Shown here: piece after piece, positions 26,427 to 33,459 of the stretch
Layout: the number at the start of each line of letters is the position of its first letter
Numbering within the stretch: position 1 is the stretch's first letter
Assembly: GCA_040004035.1 (NCBI GenBank)
Contig: JAMPLN010000003.1
Source: Microcoleus vaginatus_C
GTDB lineage: Bacteria > Cyanobacteriota > Cyanobacteriia > Cyanobacteriales > Microcoleaceae
Direction: 5' to 3' (one strand)
DNA: 64,000 bases
The notes under the pieces: model-generated
Told to the model about the DNA's origin: nothing
What the model saw: only the letters and a program-made list of their open reading frames with translations
Databases searched by the model: none
Position numbers and translations under genes: made by a program

Positions 26427-27056
26427 ATGACACAAAGCATTCAAGCAAAAACACTGACCCTGCACGATGTCAAAACAAAATTTAACTTCCAACTTTGTGA
26501 AGACGAGCAATTCTTCCGGGAGTGGATTGACGATTTACCAGAAATTACTGATGAAGAAAAGCGATATCTAGACAAAGTAAAGGCTGGCTATATTAACAGT
26601 GCCGACCACTCTATGATAGAAGATACCGTGAAAATGGTGGTACTTGCTCCATTGCTTTTTTTAGCAGATTTATACCTAAATCCATTTCACATAGAAGCAG
26701 AAAAATCGGTGGAACTTGTCACCGTGGATGAAGGTATACTTGTTAGAGGAAGTATTGATGTTCTGCTTTTAATTGAATCTTTTTGGGTTGTTGCGATCGA
26801 AGCGAAGCGAGCACAATATTCCGTTGAAGCTGGGCTTCCTCAGTTACTATTTTATATGCTGAATGACCCCAGCCCCGAACCAGTAACATTTGGGCTTCTG
26901 ACGAATGGTAGCAGCTTTCGATTTATCAAAATGACCAAACGAGACACACCGCAGTATGCCGTCTCTAAACTTTTCGATATTGCGAATCCCGGAAATGAAC
27001 TTTACGAAGTTTTTCGCATTTTGAAGCGGCTAGGTGGTATAATTTCTAGTGATTGA
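26427..27056 (+). CDS. Predicted PD-(D/E)XK nuclease-like protein (type I restriction HsdR N-terminal-like)
   Basis: ATG 26427 is preferred over upstream in-frame codons because it leaves the DUF1611 gene intact. The 209-residue protein has the core pattern D in VRGSIDVLLL, then ExK in VVAIEAKRAQ, followed by a Gln in the helix AGLPQLLFYML. This is the restriction-endonuclease-like fold of HsdR N-terminal domains and related stand-alone cyanobacterial proteins. No methylase or specificity subunit is near, so a restriction role cannot be claimed. A MITE begins 56 bp after the stop. Confidence 0.72.
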   Translation: MTQSIQAKTLTLHDVKTKFNFQLCEDEQFFREWIDDLPEITDEEKRYLDKVKAGYINSADHSMIEDTVKMVVLAPLLFLADLYLNPFHIEAEKSVELVTVDEGILVRGSIDVLLLIESFWVVAIEAKRAQYSVEAGLPQLLFYMLNDPSPEPVTFGLLTNGSSFRFIKMTKRDTPQYAVSKLFDIANPGNELYEVFRILKRLGGIISSD

Positions 27057-27112
27057 AGTTATACTTAAATGCACCCTCTGGAACTCGACCCGGAAAATAA
27101 GAATAAATTTAC

Positions 27113-27241
27113 TAAGTAGGTAAGCGGGATTAAACCGAGCTATGTAACAATATATCAACAGGGCTAACTTAGCCACGCTTAGCGAATTTGGATACTTTAC
27201 AAGTCTTAACATAATTGTGTTTTACAGCGCTTACCTACTTA
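27113..27241. mobile_element. MITE-A copy 1 (129 bp including TA ends)
   Basis: Perfect 14-bp terminal inverted repeats, TAAGTAGGTAAGCG on the left and CGCTTACCTACTTA on the right. TA at both outer ends fits TA-target insertion of IS630/Tc1-mariner-type elements. No coding capacity. A second copy of equal length at 28953-29081 differs at only about ten positions. Confidence 0.85.
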
Positions 27242-27267
27242 GGTATTGATAACAAGAGTTAATTATA

Positions 27268-28647
27268 ATGAATGATTTAGTTTATTTAACTGCTCATCAA
27301 TTAGCAAAAGCAATCCGCATTCGTCAAGTCTCTTCAACAGAAGTAATAGAAGCTTATTTGAGTCAGATTGCTCAATACAACCCAGCACTAAATGCGATTG
27401 TGACTCTGGATGCGGAAAATGCGATCGCGCAGTCCAAAGTAGCAGATCGAGCATTAGCTCAAGGAGAAAATTGGGGGCCCTTACATGGAGTACCCGTAAC
27501 TATCAAAGACACCCTCGAAACCAAAGGATTAGGCACAACCAGCAGTTATCAACCCTTAGCTAATTATGTCCCAAAGCAAGATGCTACCGTCGTCGCTCGA
27601 CTGCGTGCTGCTGGAGCAATTATTTTGGGCAAGACGAATACACCACAACTAGCTGGTAACTTTCAGACCAACAGTCCTCTGTTTGGTAGAACAAACAACC
27701 CCTGGAACCATGAATATACGCCAGGCGGCAGCACTGGGGGTGGAGCGAGTGCTATAGCTGCGGGGTTATCCCCTCTTGAACTTGGTAGTGATATTGGTGG
27801 GTCAATCCGCGTTCCCTCTCACTTCTGTGGCATTTTCGGCTTGAAACCAACCCAGAATCGCGTCTCAACATTTGGACATATTCCAGAATTACCAGGAACA
27901 CCTAAAACTATCCACCACTTACAAACAATAGGGCCTCTTGCCCGCTCTGTAGAAGACTTGCGATTGTGCCTGTCACTGATTCAAGATCCAGACCCCCGCC
28001 AGCCAGAAGTAATACCGATATCCAAACAAGTTAACCCAGCAACCACGCTACAATCGTACCGCTACGCTTGGACAGAAGGTTTTGGTGAGATTCCAGCCAC
28101 AGCTCAAACCAAAGCTGCTCTAGAGAAATTAGCATCATCCCTGACAGATATAGGATGCTGTGTAGAGCAACACAACGAGCCGCCAAATTTTGATAGCAAT
28201 GCGGTACGTGAGACTTACTTCAATATTTATAAATTTGAATTGGGTTTATCCCAGCCAAACCTGACGCAGATTCAACAGCAACAACGATATGTCACCGCCC
28301 TCATTGAGCGCGATATTCTGATTGCTAATATCGAAAGTTTCTTATCTAATTGGGATGTTTGGCTGTGTCCAGTGGTGCCAGTGCCTGCTTTCACCCACCG
28401 TCAGCCAGGAGAACCCATTGAGGTGGAGGGTCGCGAATTCTCTTATTGGACAACAATAGGTGCTTACGTAACAATTTTCAATTTAACTGGCAACCCTGCC
28501 GTAGTGCTGCCCTTTACCCAGTCAAAAGAAGGACTACCCATCGGCGTGCAAGTGGTGGGACGGCGTGGAAGCGATCTGAAACTGCTAGAGATTGCGGAAA
28601 AATTAACTCAAGTAACTGGTTTTTTTCAACGCCCGCCTGGGTATTAG
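27268..28647 (+). CDS. Amidase signature family enzyme
   Basis: The 459-residue protein has the amidase-signature triad Lys-cisSer-Ser: Lys in PVTIKDTLETKG (near residue 78), Ser in PGGSTGGGASAIAAG (near 155) and Ser in GSDIGGSIRVPSHFCG (near 178). These enzymes hydrolyse carbon-nitrogen amide bonds; relatives include acylamidases and GatA. GatA itself is unlikely because GatA-specific tRNA-amidotransferase context is absent and the C-terminal half is amidase-like (VWLCPVVPVPAFTHRQPG). The gene lies alone between the two MITE-A copies, so its arrival or rearrangement may be linked to them. ATG 27268. Confidence 0.9.
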   Translation: MNDLVYLTAHQLAKAIRIRQVSSTEVIEAYLSQIAQYNPALNAIVTLDAENAIAQSKVADRALAQGENWGPLHGVPVTIKDTLETKGLGTTSSYQPLANYVPKQDATVVARLRAAGAIILGKTNTPQLAGNFQTNSPLFGRTNNPWNHEYTPGGSTGGGASAIAAGLSPLELGSDIGGSIRVPSHFCGIFGLKPTQNRVSTFGHIPELPGTPKTIHHLQTIGPLARSVEDLRLCLSLIQDPDPRQPEVIPISKQVNPATTLQSYRYAWTEGFGEIPATAQTKAALEKLASSLTDIGCCVEQHNEPPNFDSNAVRETYFNIYKFELGLSQPNLTQIQQQQRYVTALIERDILIANIESFLSNWDVWLCPVVPVPAFTHRQPGEPIEVEGREFSYWTTIGAYVTIFNLTGNPAVVLPFTQSKEGLPIGVQVVGRRGSDLKLLEIAEKLTQVTGFFQRPPGY

Positions 28648-28776
28648 AAATGTCATTTGTCATTGGTGTCGGGCATCTGACTGCGGGAGCAATGACCAAG
28701 AGCCATCGGCGTTGTCCCAGCCCATAAAGATTACTCTGTACCCTACGGTATAGCTTGAAAAAAGCCTGACGGTAGT

Positions 28777-28954
28777 TAACCCTCTTTTGTCACTTTCGGC
28801 AGAAAATAATCTGGGATGGTTATAGCGTAAGACTTTTACCAAAAACTTTGATTTCAGCCATTCTGTTAGAAAATAAATGCTCAAATCCTTAATATATCTA
28901 CAGTTGAAACTTTGGTTCTCATTTTTAATTTCCCAGAGTGACAAAAGAGGGTTA
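28777..28954. mobile_element. MITE-B, about 180 bp, with 19-bp perfect terminal inverted repeats
   Basis: TTAACCCTCTTTTGTCACT at 28776-28794 is exactly inverted as AGTGACAAAAGAGGGTTAA at 28937-28955. TA dinucleotides border both ends, again the TA-target pattern. The interior has no coding frame of note. Its right TA (28953-28954) is the left TA of MITE-A copy 2, so the two abut. Confidence 0.82.
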
Positions 28955-29081
28955 AGTAGGCAAGCGGGATTAAACCGAGCTATGTAACAATATGTCAACA
29001 GGGCTAACTTAGCCAGGCTTAGGGCATTTGGATACTTTACAATCCTTAACATAATTGTGTTTTACAGCGCCTACCTACTTA
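28953..29081. mobile_element. MITE-A copy 2 (129 bp including TA ends)
   Basis: Same length and more than 90 percent identical to copy 1. The terminal repeats have changed slightly (left AAGTAGGCAAGCG, right CGCCTACCTACTT). Flanking TA at both ends. It is in the same orientation as copy 1 and lies 22 bp before the GNAT gene, so its right end could supply or alter that promoter. Confidence 0.85.
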
Positions 29082-29103
29082 AAGCTAATTTTATGGAATC
29101 ATA

Positions 29104-29574
29104 ATGAATGAAAGTTTTTTTTCGTTGCCGTCTGAATGCGCCATCCGCCCGGCATCCGCTCAAGACATCAAATCAATTAGAATGTTAGTGTGGAGCGCCC
29201 GACTCGATCCAACTCAGTTGCGCTGGGAGCAATTCTGGGTCATCGAATGCGAGGGAAAATTGGCAGCTTGCGGACAGTTGCGGAACTTTGCGGGCGCGCA
29301 AGAATTGGGCAGTTTGGTGGTGGCGAAAGATTGGCGCGATCGAGGTTTGGGAAGCTACCTCACAAAATATTTAATTCAACAAGCTACAGAACCGCTATAT
29401 TTAGAATGTTTGGGAAAGCGACTCGCATCATTTTATACTCGCTTTGGCTTCGTAGAAGTTTCCGTACAAGAATTGCCGCAGTCCCTTAAATTCAAGTTCG
29501 GTTTGTCTCAATTAGCTAAAACTTTATTCAAAATTCCTGTAACAATTATGCAGTATCAAGCAGGTTGTCTATAA
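29104..29574 (+). CDS. GNAT family N-acetyltransferase
   Basis: The 156-residue protein has the GNAT layout: SECAIRPASAQDIKSIRMLV (motif C region), GQLRNFAGAQELGSLVV, the acetyl-CoA loop DWRDRGLGSYLTKYLIQQ (R-x-x-G-x-G/S), and the late motif ASFYTRFGFVEV. It acetylates an amine with acetyl-CoA; the substrate is not evident. Length is normal. ATG 29104 lies immediately downstream of MITE-A copy 2. I see no operon partner. Confidence 0.87.
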   Translation: MNESFFSLPSECAIRPASAQDIKSIRMLVWSARLDPTQLRWEQFWVIECEGKLAACGQLRNFAGAQELGSLVVAKDWRDRGLGSYLTKYLIQQATEPLYLECLGKRLASFYTRFGFVEVSVQELPQSLKFKFGLSQLAKTLFKIPVTIMQYQAGCL

Positions 29575-30490
29575 TTATGACTTTTATGAATTTAAGATTC
29601 TGAATTTATGAATGGATTTTAAGTTCGACCTGTTCAATAATTGGATAACAGGGTGCGATCGAGCTGCATCAATCAAAAACTCCTACCGCCTCCTGATATC
29701 TGCGTAAGTCTCGATCGCCTATTTTCTATGCCTAAATAGGTAGGTACAAATCAATATCGCATGGGGAGGGTGGGTGAGTTGCCAAGTTTACTTGCTTATA
29801 TCATTGATCCGCTTACGGGCCCCTAATGGCGCACTGGGTGTCAGAAACCGGGTTTTTAGGGGTTTGGTGCGTAAGTTACGGACTAGATATTTATGGATAT
29901 TCCGGATTGGGCGATCGAGAATGCGTAAGTTCATAATTCACTGTTCGCGGTAGTCCAGTTGGCTAAATTGGTACAGCTACAAGGGTGATATGTAGGCAGA
30001 AACCTTTGCAAAATCGTTGTTTGCAGGTGGAAAAGTGTCATGTGCCAGTACCAGACTCGGAAAGTGGACTGGCGATCGCACCAAAGATATTCGACTCCTG
30101 GCAAATTAGTAAGTGTAAAGCAAGTGAGTCAAAACCCAATCAAAACATAAAACCCAAAAATAAAACATTTTCACAGCAGCAGTAATGCGGAATCAGACAA
30201 TCTCTAATGTAGCTAACCACATCTACCCTTAAGGTAAATCCCACCAACTACTCAACCATGAAATCCTTAATTCAATACCTCGGAATTACTGGATTTTGAC
30301 TCCCCGCAACCGCTTCTCAAATCCCCTCAACATTTCAAAAATTCTTTGCCTTTTATCCTGATAAACCCACGGAAGGCAGGAACAATGAAATATCAAGGCA
30401 ATCAATCTTAACCGAGGAAATGCAGCCTCTCAAATAGCATAAACACACAATTACACATCCATATATTTTAACACCACAGGAGTAAATATC
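29575..30490. other. 916-bp region without a convincing gene
   Basis: A 66-codon frame at 29985-30185 shows no domain or codon pattern of a real gene. A GAAACCGGGTTTTT segment at about 29846 matches part of the terminator type seen at 44504. The last 95 bp (from GGCAATCAAT at 30397) form the leader of the first NfeD-like gene and are duplicated 401 bp downstream. A patch at 29948-29990 faintly recalls tRNA but lacks a closed cloverleaf. Confidence 0.5.
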
Positions 30491-30778
30491 ATGTTCAACG
30501 TAGTAAAAGCTTTCGGCTCGATTTTCTCCACCCAAGGATACAGCGGCGCTAACAATATGCTCATCAAAAATTACGTCAACACCAATTTTAACTACTTCAA
30601 CGAAGAAGCAGTCGTTGATGAATCGATTTACCCGAATCAAACAGGTCGCGTCCGCTTCCAAGGTAGCTGGTGGCCCGCACGTTGCGATCGCCAAATCACC
30701 CTCACACCGGGAGACACGGTTTATGTCATCGGCGTTGACAACATCACTTTGTTAGTTTCCCTGGCTCCTGCAGACTAA
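30491..30778 (+). CDS. NfeD-like OB-fold small protein, copy 1
   Basis: The 95-residue protein starts MFNVVKAFGSIFSTQGYSGA and ends in a small beta domain (NQTGRVRFQGSWWPARCD, then GDTVYVIGVDNITLLVSLA) that matches the C-terminal OB fold of NfeD-type membrane-protease partners. There is no membrane segment, so it is the stand-alone soluble form found in cyanobacteria. NfeD partners usually act with stomatin/SPFH proteins; none is near. A Shine-Dalgarno (CAGGAG) precedes ATG 30491. It is followed by an almost identical paralogue. Confidence 0.75.
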   Translation: MFNVVKAFGSIFSTQGYSGANNMLIKNYVNTNFNYFNEEAVVDESIYPNQTGRVRFQGSWWPARCDRQITLTPGDTVYVIGVDNITLLVSLAPAD

Positions 30779-30891
30779 ATCAGAGCATGAACAACCTGGC
30801 AATCAATTTCAACCAGGAAATGCTACTTTTCAAAGAGCTTCAAATAGGCGATTAAACTTCGATATATATTAACACAAAAGGAGTCAACAAA

Positions 30892-31179
30892 ATGTTTAAC
30901 GTAGTAAAAGCTTTCGGTTCTATTTTTTCCTCTCAAACCTACAGCACAGAAAACAATCTCTTAATGGATAACTACATCAACACCAATTTTAACTACTTCA
31001 ACGAAGAAGCAGTCGTCGATGAATCGATTTACCCGAATCAAACAGGTCGCGTCCGCTTCCAAGGTAGCTGGTGGCCCGCACGGTGCGATCGCCAAATCAC
31101 CCTCACACCGGGAGACACGGTTTATGTCATCGGCGTTGACAACATCACTCTGTTAGTTTCCCTCGCTCCGGCAGACTAA
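30892..31179 (+). CDS. NfeD-like OB-fold small protein, copy 2
   Basis: A 95-residue paralogue of the preceding gene. Residues from about 36 to the end are identical in sequence (FNYFNEEAVVDESIYPNQTG onward), while the N-terminus differs (SSQTYSTENNLLMDNYINTN). AAGGAG precedes ATG 30892. A strong hairpin with a T-rich tail lies 30 bp after the stop, closing the two-gene unit. Role as for copy 1: probably a partner of membrane-associated SPFH or protease proteins, unproven. Confidence 0.75.
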   Translation: MFNVVKAFGSIFSSQTYSTENNLLMDNYINTNFNYFNEEAVVDESIYPNQTGRVRFQGSWWPARCDRQITLTPGDTVYVIGVDNITLLVSLAPAD

Positions 31180-31208
31180 ACTAGAAAGTAATCTCAACTT
31201 TTTCACTG

Positions 31209-31259
31209 TCTGAGCCCCGACTTATTGAATAAGTCGGGGCTCAGACTATTTTGTTTTTT
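31209..31259 (+). terminator. Rho-independent terminator of the NfeD-like pair
   Basis: Near-perfect stem TCTGAGCCCCGACTTA / TAAGTCGGGGCTCAGA with a short TTGAA loop, followed by CTATTTTGTTTTTTA. Confidence 0.88.
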
Positions 31260-31295
31260 AGTGGCAACTTGGCTTAAATATCCCCTTTATTTCTT

Positions 31296-31342
31296 AGCCC
31301 GCGGAGGCGGGCATTGTTTGTGTAGTAGCGGTTTCAACCGCC
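31296..31342. repeat. Dispersed element with GCGGAGGC and CGGTTTCAACCG hairpins, copy 1
   Basis: GCCCGCGGAGGCGGGC is followed by ATTGTTTGTGTAGTAG and GCGGTTTCAACCGCC. The same two-hairpin arrangement with the same spacer occurs at 41273-41320. Confidence 0.7.
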
Positions 31343-31371
31343 GAATTATAAAGGAGGTAAGCGGTTGTACA

Positions 31372-32502
31372 CTAAAATAAAATGGCATTTTTGAGAGCTT
31401 GTTTGTTGAGGCGATCGCCGAGTTGAGATTCGCTACTTTCTCCGCTGACTGCTGCTTTTTCTGATGCCTTAGCCGGCGGTAGTGGTTCGAGCAGTTTGGC
31501 TTGAGCTTCCTGAATTGAAGGGTAATTTTCAGCCCAGGATGAAATCGCTTCTGAAAGGACATCGATCTCATCGGATAAGGGTTCAATTAGCTGGGCTAGT
31601 TCGGTTAATTGTTCGGCCCCGAAGAGCGATCGCTGCTGAGTTAATAGTTCGATAAACGAGTCGATATTTTGTTCGGGGAGTGACATCGATTCCCGTTGGA
31701 TTTTGTTAATTGTTTGCCGAACAAATTCGAGAGACAAATCTAATAATTGCGCGATCGTCTCTAAATTCATTCCAAACGCTATCATCCGACGAATGGCTTC
31801 TAACTTCGCCTGCCGTTCACCTTGTTCGAGTCCTTCTTCTAAACCTTCTTGCTTGACTTCCTGGTAAAATCGAGTTTGTCTGAGTTCGCTTAAATTCAAC
31901 ATGGCGGCAATTTCCTCGCGGCTTTTCTGGGGGAGTTTGTAGACGATAATTGTTTCGATTAGGTTAATTAAATCGCGTAGAACGGTTGGATCGGACAACT
32001 GTTGTCGGGCCATTGCGATCGACTGCCGTGCTTGTTCTGCTGCTGTCTCTGCTGGCTCGATTACCAGTTTAACAACTTTCACTCCGAGCGATCGATCTGC
32101 GGCTTCTGGCAATTCATCGAGGTAAATCCGTTGGACGCGCTGACTGGTTAAGAGTTCTTGAAATTGCAGCATCTGTTCGTGTTCGATGCGGCGATTGGGA
32201 TAGATGACAACCACGCGCCAAGGATTAACGGGTTTGTATTGTCGCAGGTAGAGAAAGAGTTCGCCAAAGATGCGGTAGTACAAGTCGGCATCGGGTTGAA
32301 ACTGAACTTCAGCCAAGTAAAATGGTTTTTCAGGTTCTTCGGTTTTGGGGAGAAATAACCCGTCGATGCGGAATGCGAGTTGTTTGATTTCGCGGGAGGT
32401 GAATTCATAGGCGGTGGCTGCGTCTGGAGGGCGATCGATCAGTTCAAAGAAGAAGCTGGGAAATTCTTGAAACAGGCTGTAGAAAATGGTGTCTGTTTTC
32501 AT
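31372..32502 (-). CDS. Rpn family (DUF2887) putative nuclease/recombination-promoting protein
   Basis: The 376-residue protein has the PD-(D/E)XK-type core of Rpn/YhgA proteins: D in FRIDGLFLPK near residue 46 and ExQ in FYLAEVQFQPDAD near residue 65, followed by the long helical region QRVQRIYLDELPE and LRDLINLIETIIVYKLPQKS. The C-terminal part is charged coiled coil (KQEGLEEGLEQGERQAKLEA) with an HTH-like end (MNLETIAQLLDLSLEFVRQT). Rpn proteins promote RecA-independent recombination and nick DNA. They are very numerous in filamentous cyanobacteria. No IS ends flank it. Confidence 0.85.
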   Translation of the reverse strand: MKTDTIFYSLFQEFPSFFFELIDRPPDAATAYEFTSREIKQLAFRIDGLFLPKTEEPEKPFYLAEVQFQPDADLYYRIFGELFLYLRQYKPVNPWRVVVIYPNRRIEHEQMLQFQELLTSQRVQRIYLDELPEAADRSLGVKVVKLVIEPAETAAEQARQSIAMARQQLSDPTVLRDLINLIETIIVYKLPQKSREEIAAMLNLSELRQTRFYQEVKQEGLEEGLEQGERQAKLEAIRRMIAFGMNLETIAQLLDLSLEFVRQTINKIQRESMSLPEQNIDSFIELLTQQRSLFGAEQLTELAQLIEPLSDEIDVLSEAISSWAENYPSIQEAQAKLLEPLPPAKASEKAAVSGESSESQLGDRLNKQALKNAILF

Positions 32503-32674
32503 GAGTTGTCGATGCGAATCGCAGATGGGTACTATACCATGCCAAGAGAGAACTATGACGAACCGATCGCCTTTTTGAATTTTTTCGCAAAGGCGATCGC
32601 TAATTTCTATAATTATTTGCTTGAGCGGTCATGCGAGGATGGAAATTATTTTGGTTTTAAGAATTTGTATTCAT

Positions 32675-32706
32675 AAAAAAATGTCTACCTTCGATCGAGA
32701 TAGACA
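32675..32706 (-). terminator. Probable Rho-independent terminator on the minus strand
   Basis: Read on the minus strand, TGTCTATCTCGATCGAAGG then TAGACA forms a hairpin directly followed by seven T. It lies about 84 bp after the stop of the small secreted-protein gene (32790). Confidence 0.6.
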
Positions 32707-32789
32707 ATTTCCAATTATTGCTGGTTGTAGATAGATTAACGAATTGACTTTCCGAGCAAAATGGGTTGGTTCTACAGCCAAATGACTTA

Positions 32790-33347
32790 CTACTTTTGAT
32801 AACCTAGTCGCTTCCTTATGAATATAGTCTCTTTTGTTGCAGGACAGGCATTGGGTTGCAGGACAGTAACCGCAACATATACTGGATCATCTAGCAGGAA
32901 GTCGCAGGCAAATTCCTTTCCTCGCGAAATGAGTGCAGATTTACCGGCAGGAGAGATTAGATACACATATGCATCATTAGCAACAGTTATGGATACCCCT
33001 ACTGAGATGAAGTCTTTGACGTATTTGGGTATATCTTGGGATGCCTCCTCTTCAATTTTCGTTCGTGGTGTTGGTTGTACAGCAGAATGACTTACTAATT
33101 GTGATAACTTAGTCGGGTCTTTATGGATAGAGTCAGTTATTTGCTTTGTCGTCTCTAGGGTAATCAAATCAATGGCTCTGTCATCTACAACAGCCTTAGT
33201 GATAGGTTGCCATATATTTTTAACAAGTGAAATGGCTTGTTTAAAAGACCGTGGAATCTGTTTCCCAGAGATAGCCTCTGCTGGAAAGGAGAAAGTTAAC
33301 ACAGAGCCTGCCATCAAAAGTGCGCCTAAATACTGCTTAAGTTTCAT
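32790..33347 (-). CDS. Small secreted hypothetical protein (185 aa)
   Basis: A clear signal peptide opens the protein (MKLKQYLGALLMAGSVLTFS then FPAEA, cleavage likely after AEA near residue 25). The mature part is mixed alpha/beta with two Cys (ACDF near residue 148 and NACPA near 167) and a hydrophobic patch VKDFISVGVSITVANDAYVY. I do not recognise a family. It lies 112 bp downstream of the NACHT gene on the same strand and could be the last member of a caspase-NACHT-secreted protein transcript. Terminator-like hairpin at 32675-32706. ATG at 33345-33347. Confidence 0.6.
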   Translation of the reverse strand: MKLKQYLGALLMAGSVLTFSFPAEAISGKQIPRSFKQAISLVKNIWQPITKAVVDDRAIDLITLETTKQITDSIHKDPTKLSQLVSHSAVQPTPRTKIEEEASQDIPKYVKDFISVGVSITVANDAYVYLISPAGKSALISRGKEFACDFLLDDPVYVAVTVLQPNACPATKETIFIRKRLGYQK

Positions 33348-33459
33348 CTTTACCTCACTTTTCGCTTAATCTACGTTATAAAAACAGCACACCTGGTAGT
33401 TTTTATTATAATGAATATTTTACATTGCTGTCTACCTATATTACCCACATTCTGCACCC

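Larger units (their letters stand above)
30397..31179 (+). repeat. Tandem gene duplication, unit about 401 bp
   Basis: Leader plus coding sequence is repeated head to tail: GGCAATCAAT at 30397 and 30798, start codons at 30491 and 30892. The 3' two thirds of the two genes are nearly identical in DNA, whereas the first 35 codons and leaders differ much more, a pattern of gene conversion or selection. Confidence 0.85.

Noticed and set aside
29948..29990. tRNA-like sequence near GTAGTCCAGTTGGCTAAATTGG
   Set aside because: A D-arm-like start is visible, but no anticodon stem, T-arm with GTTCGA-type loop or closing acceptor stem could be found.
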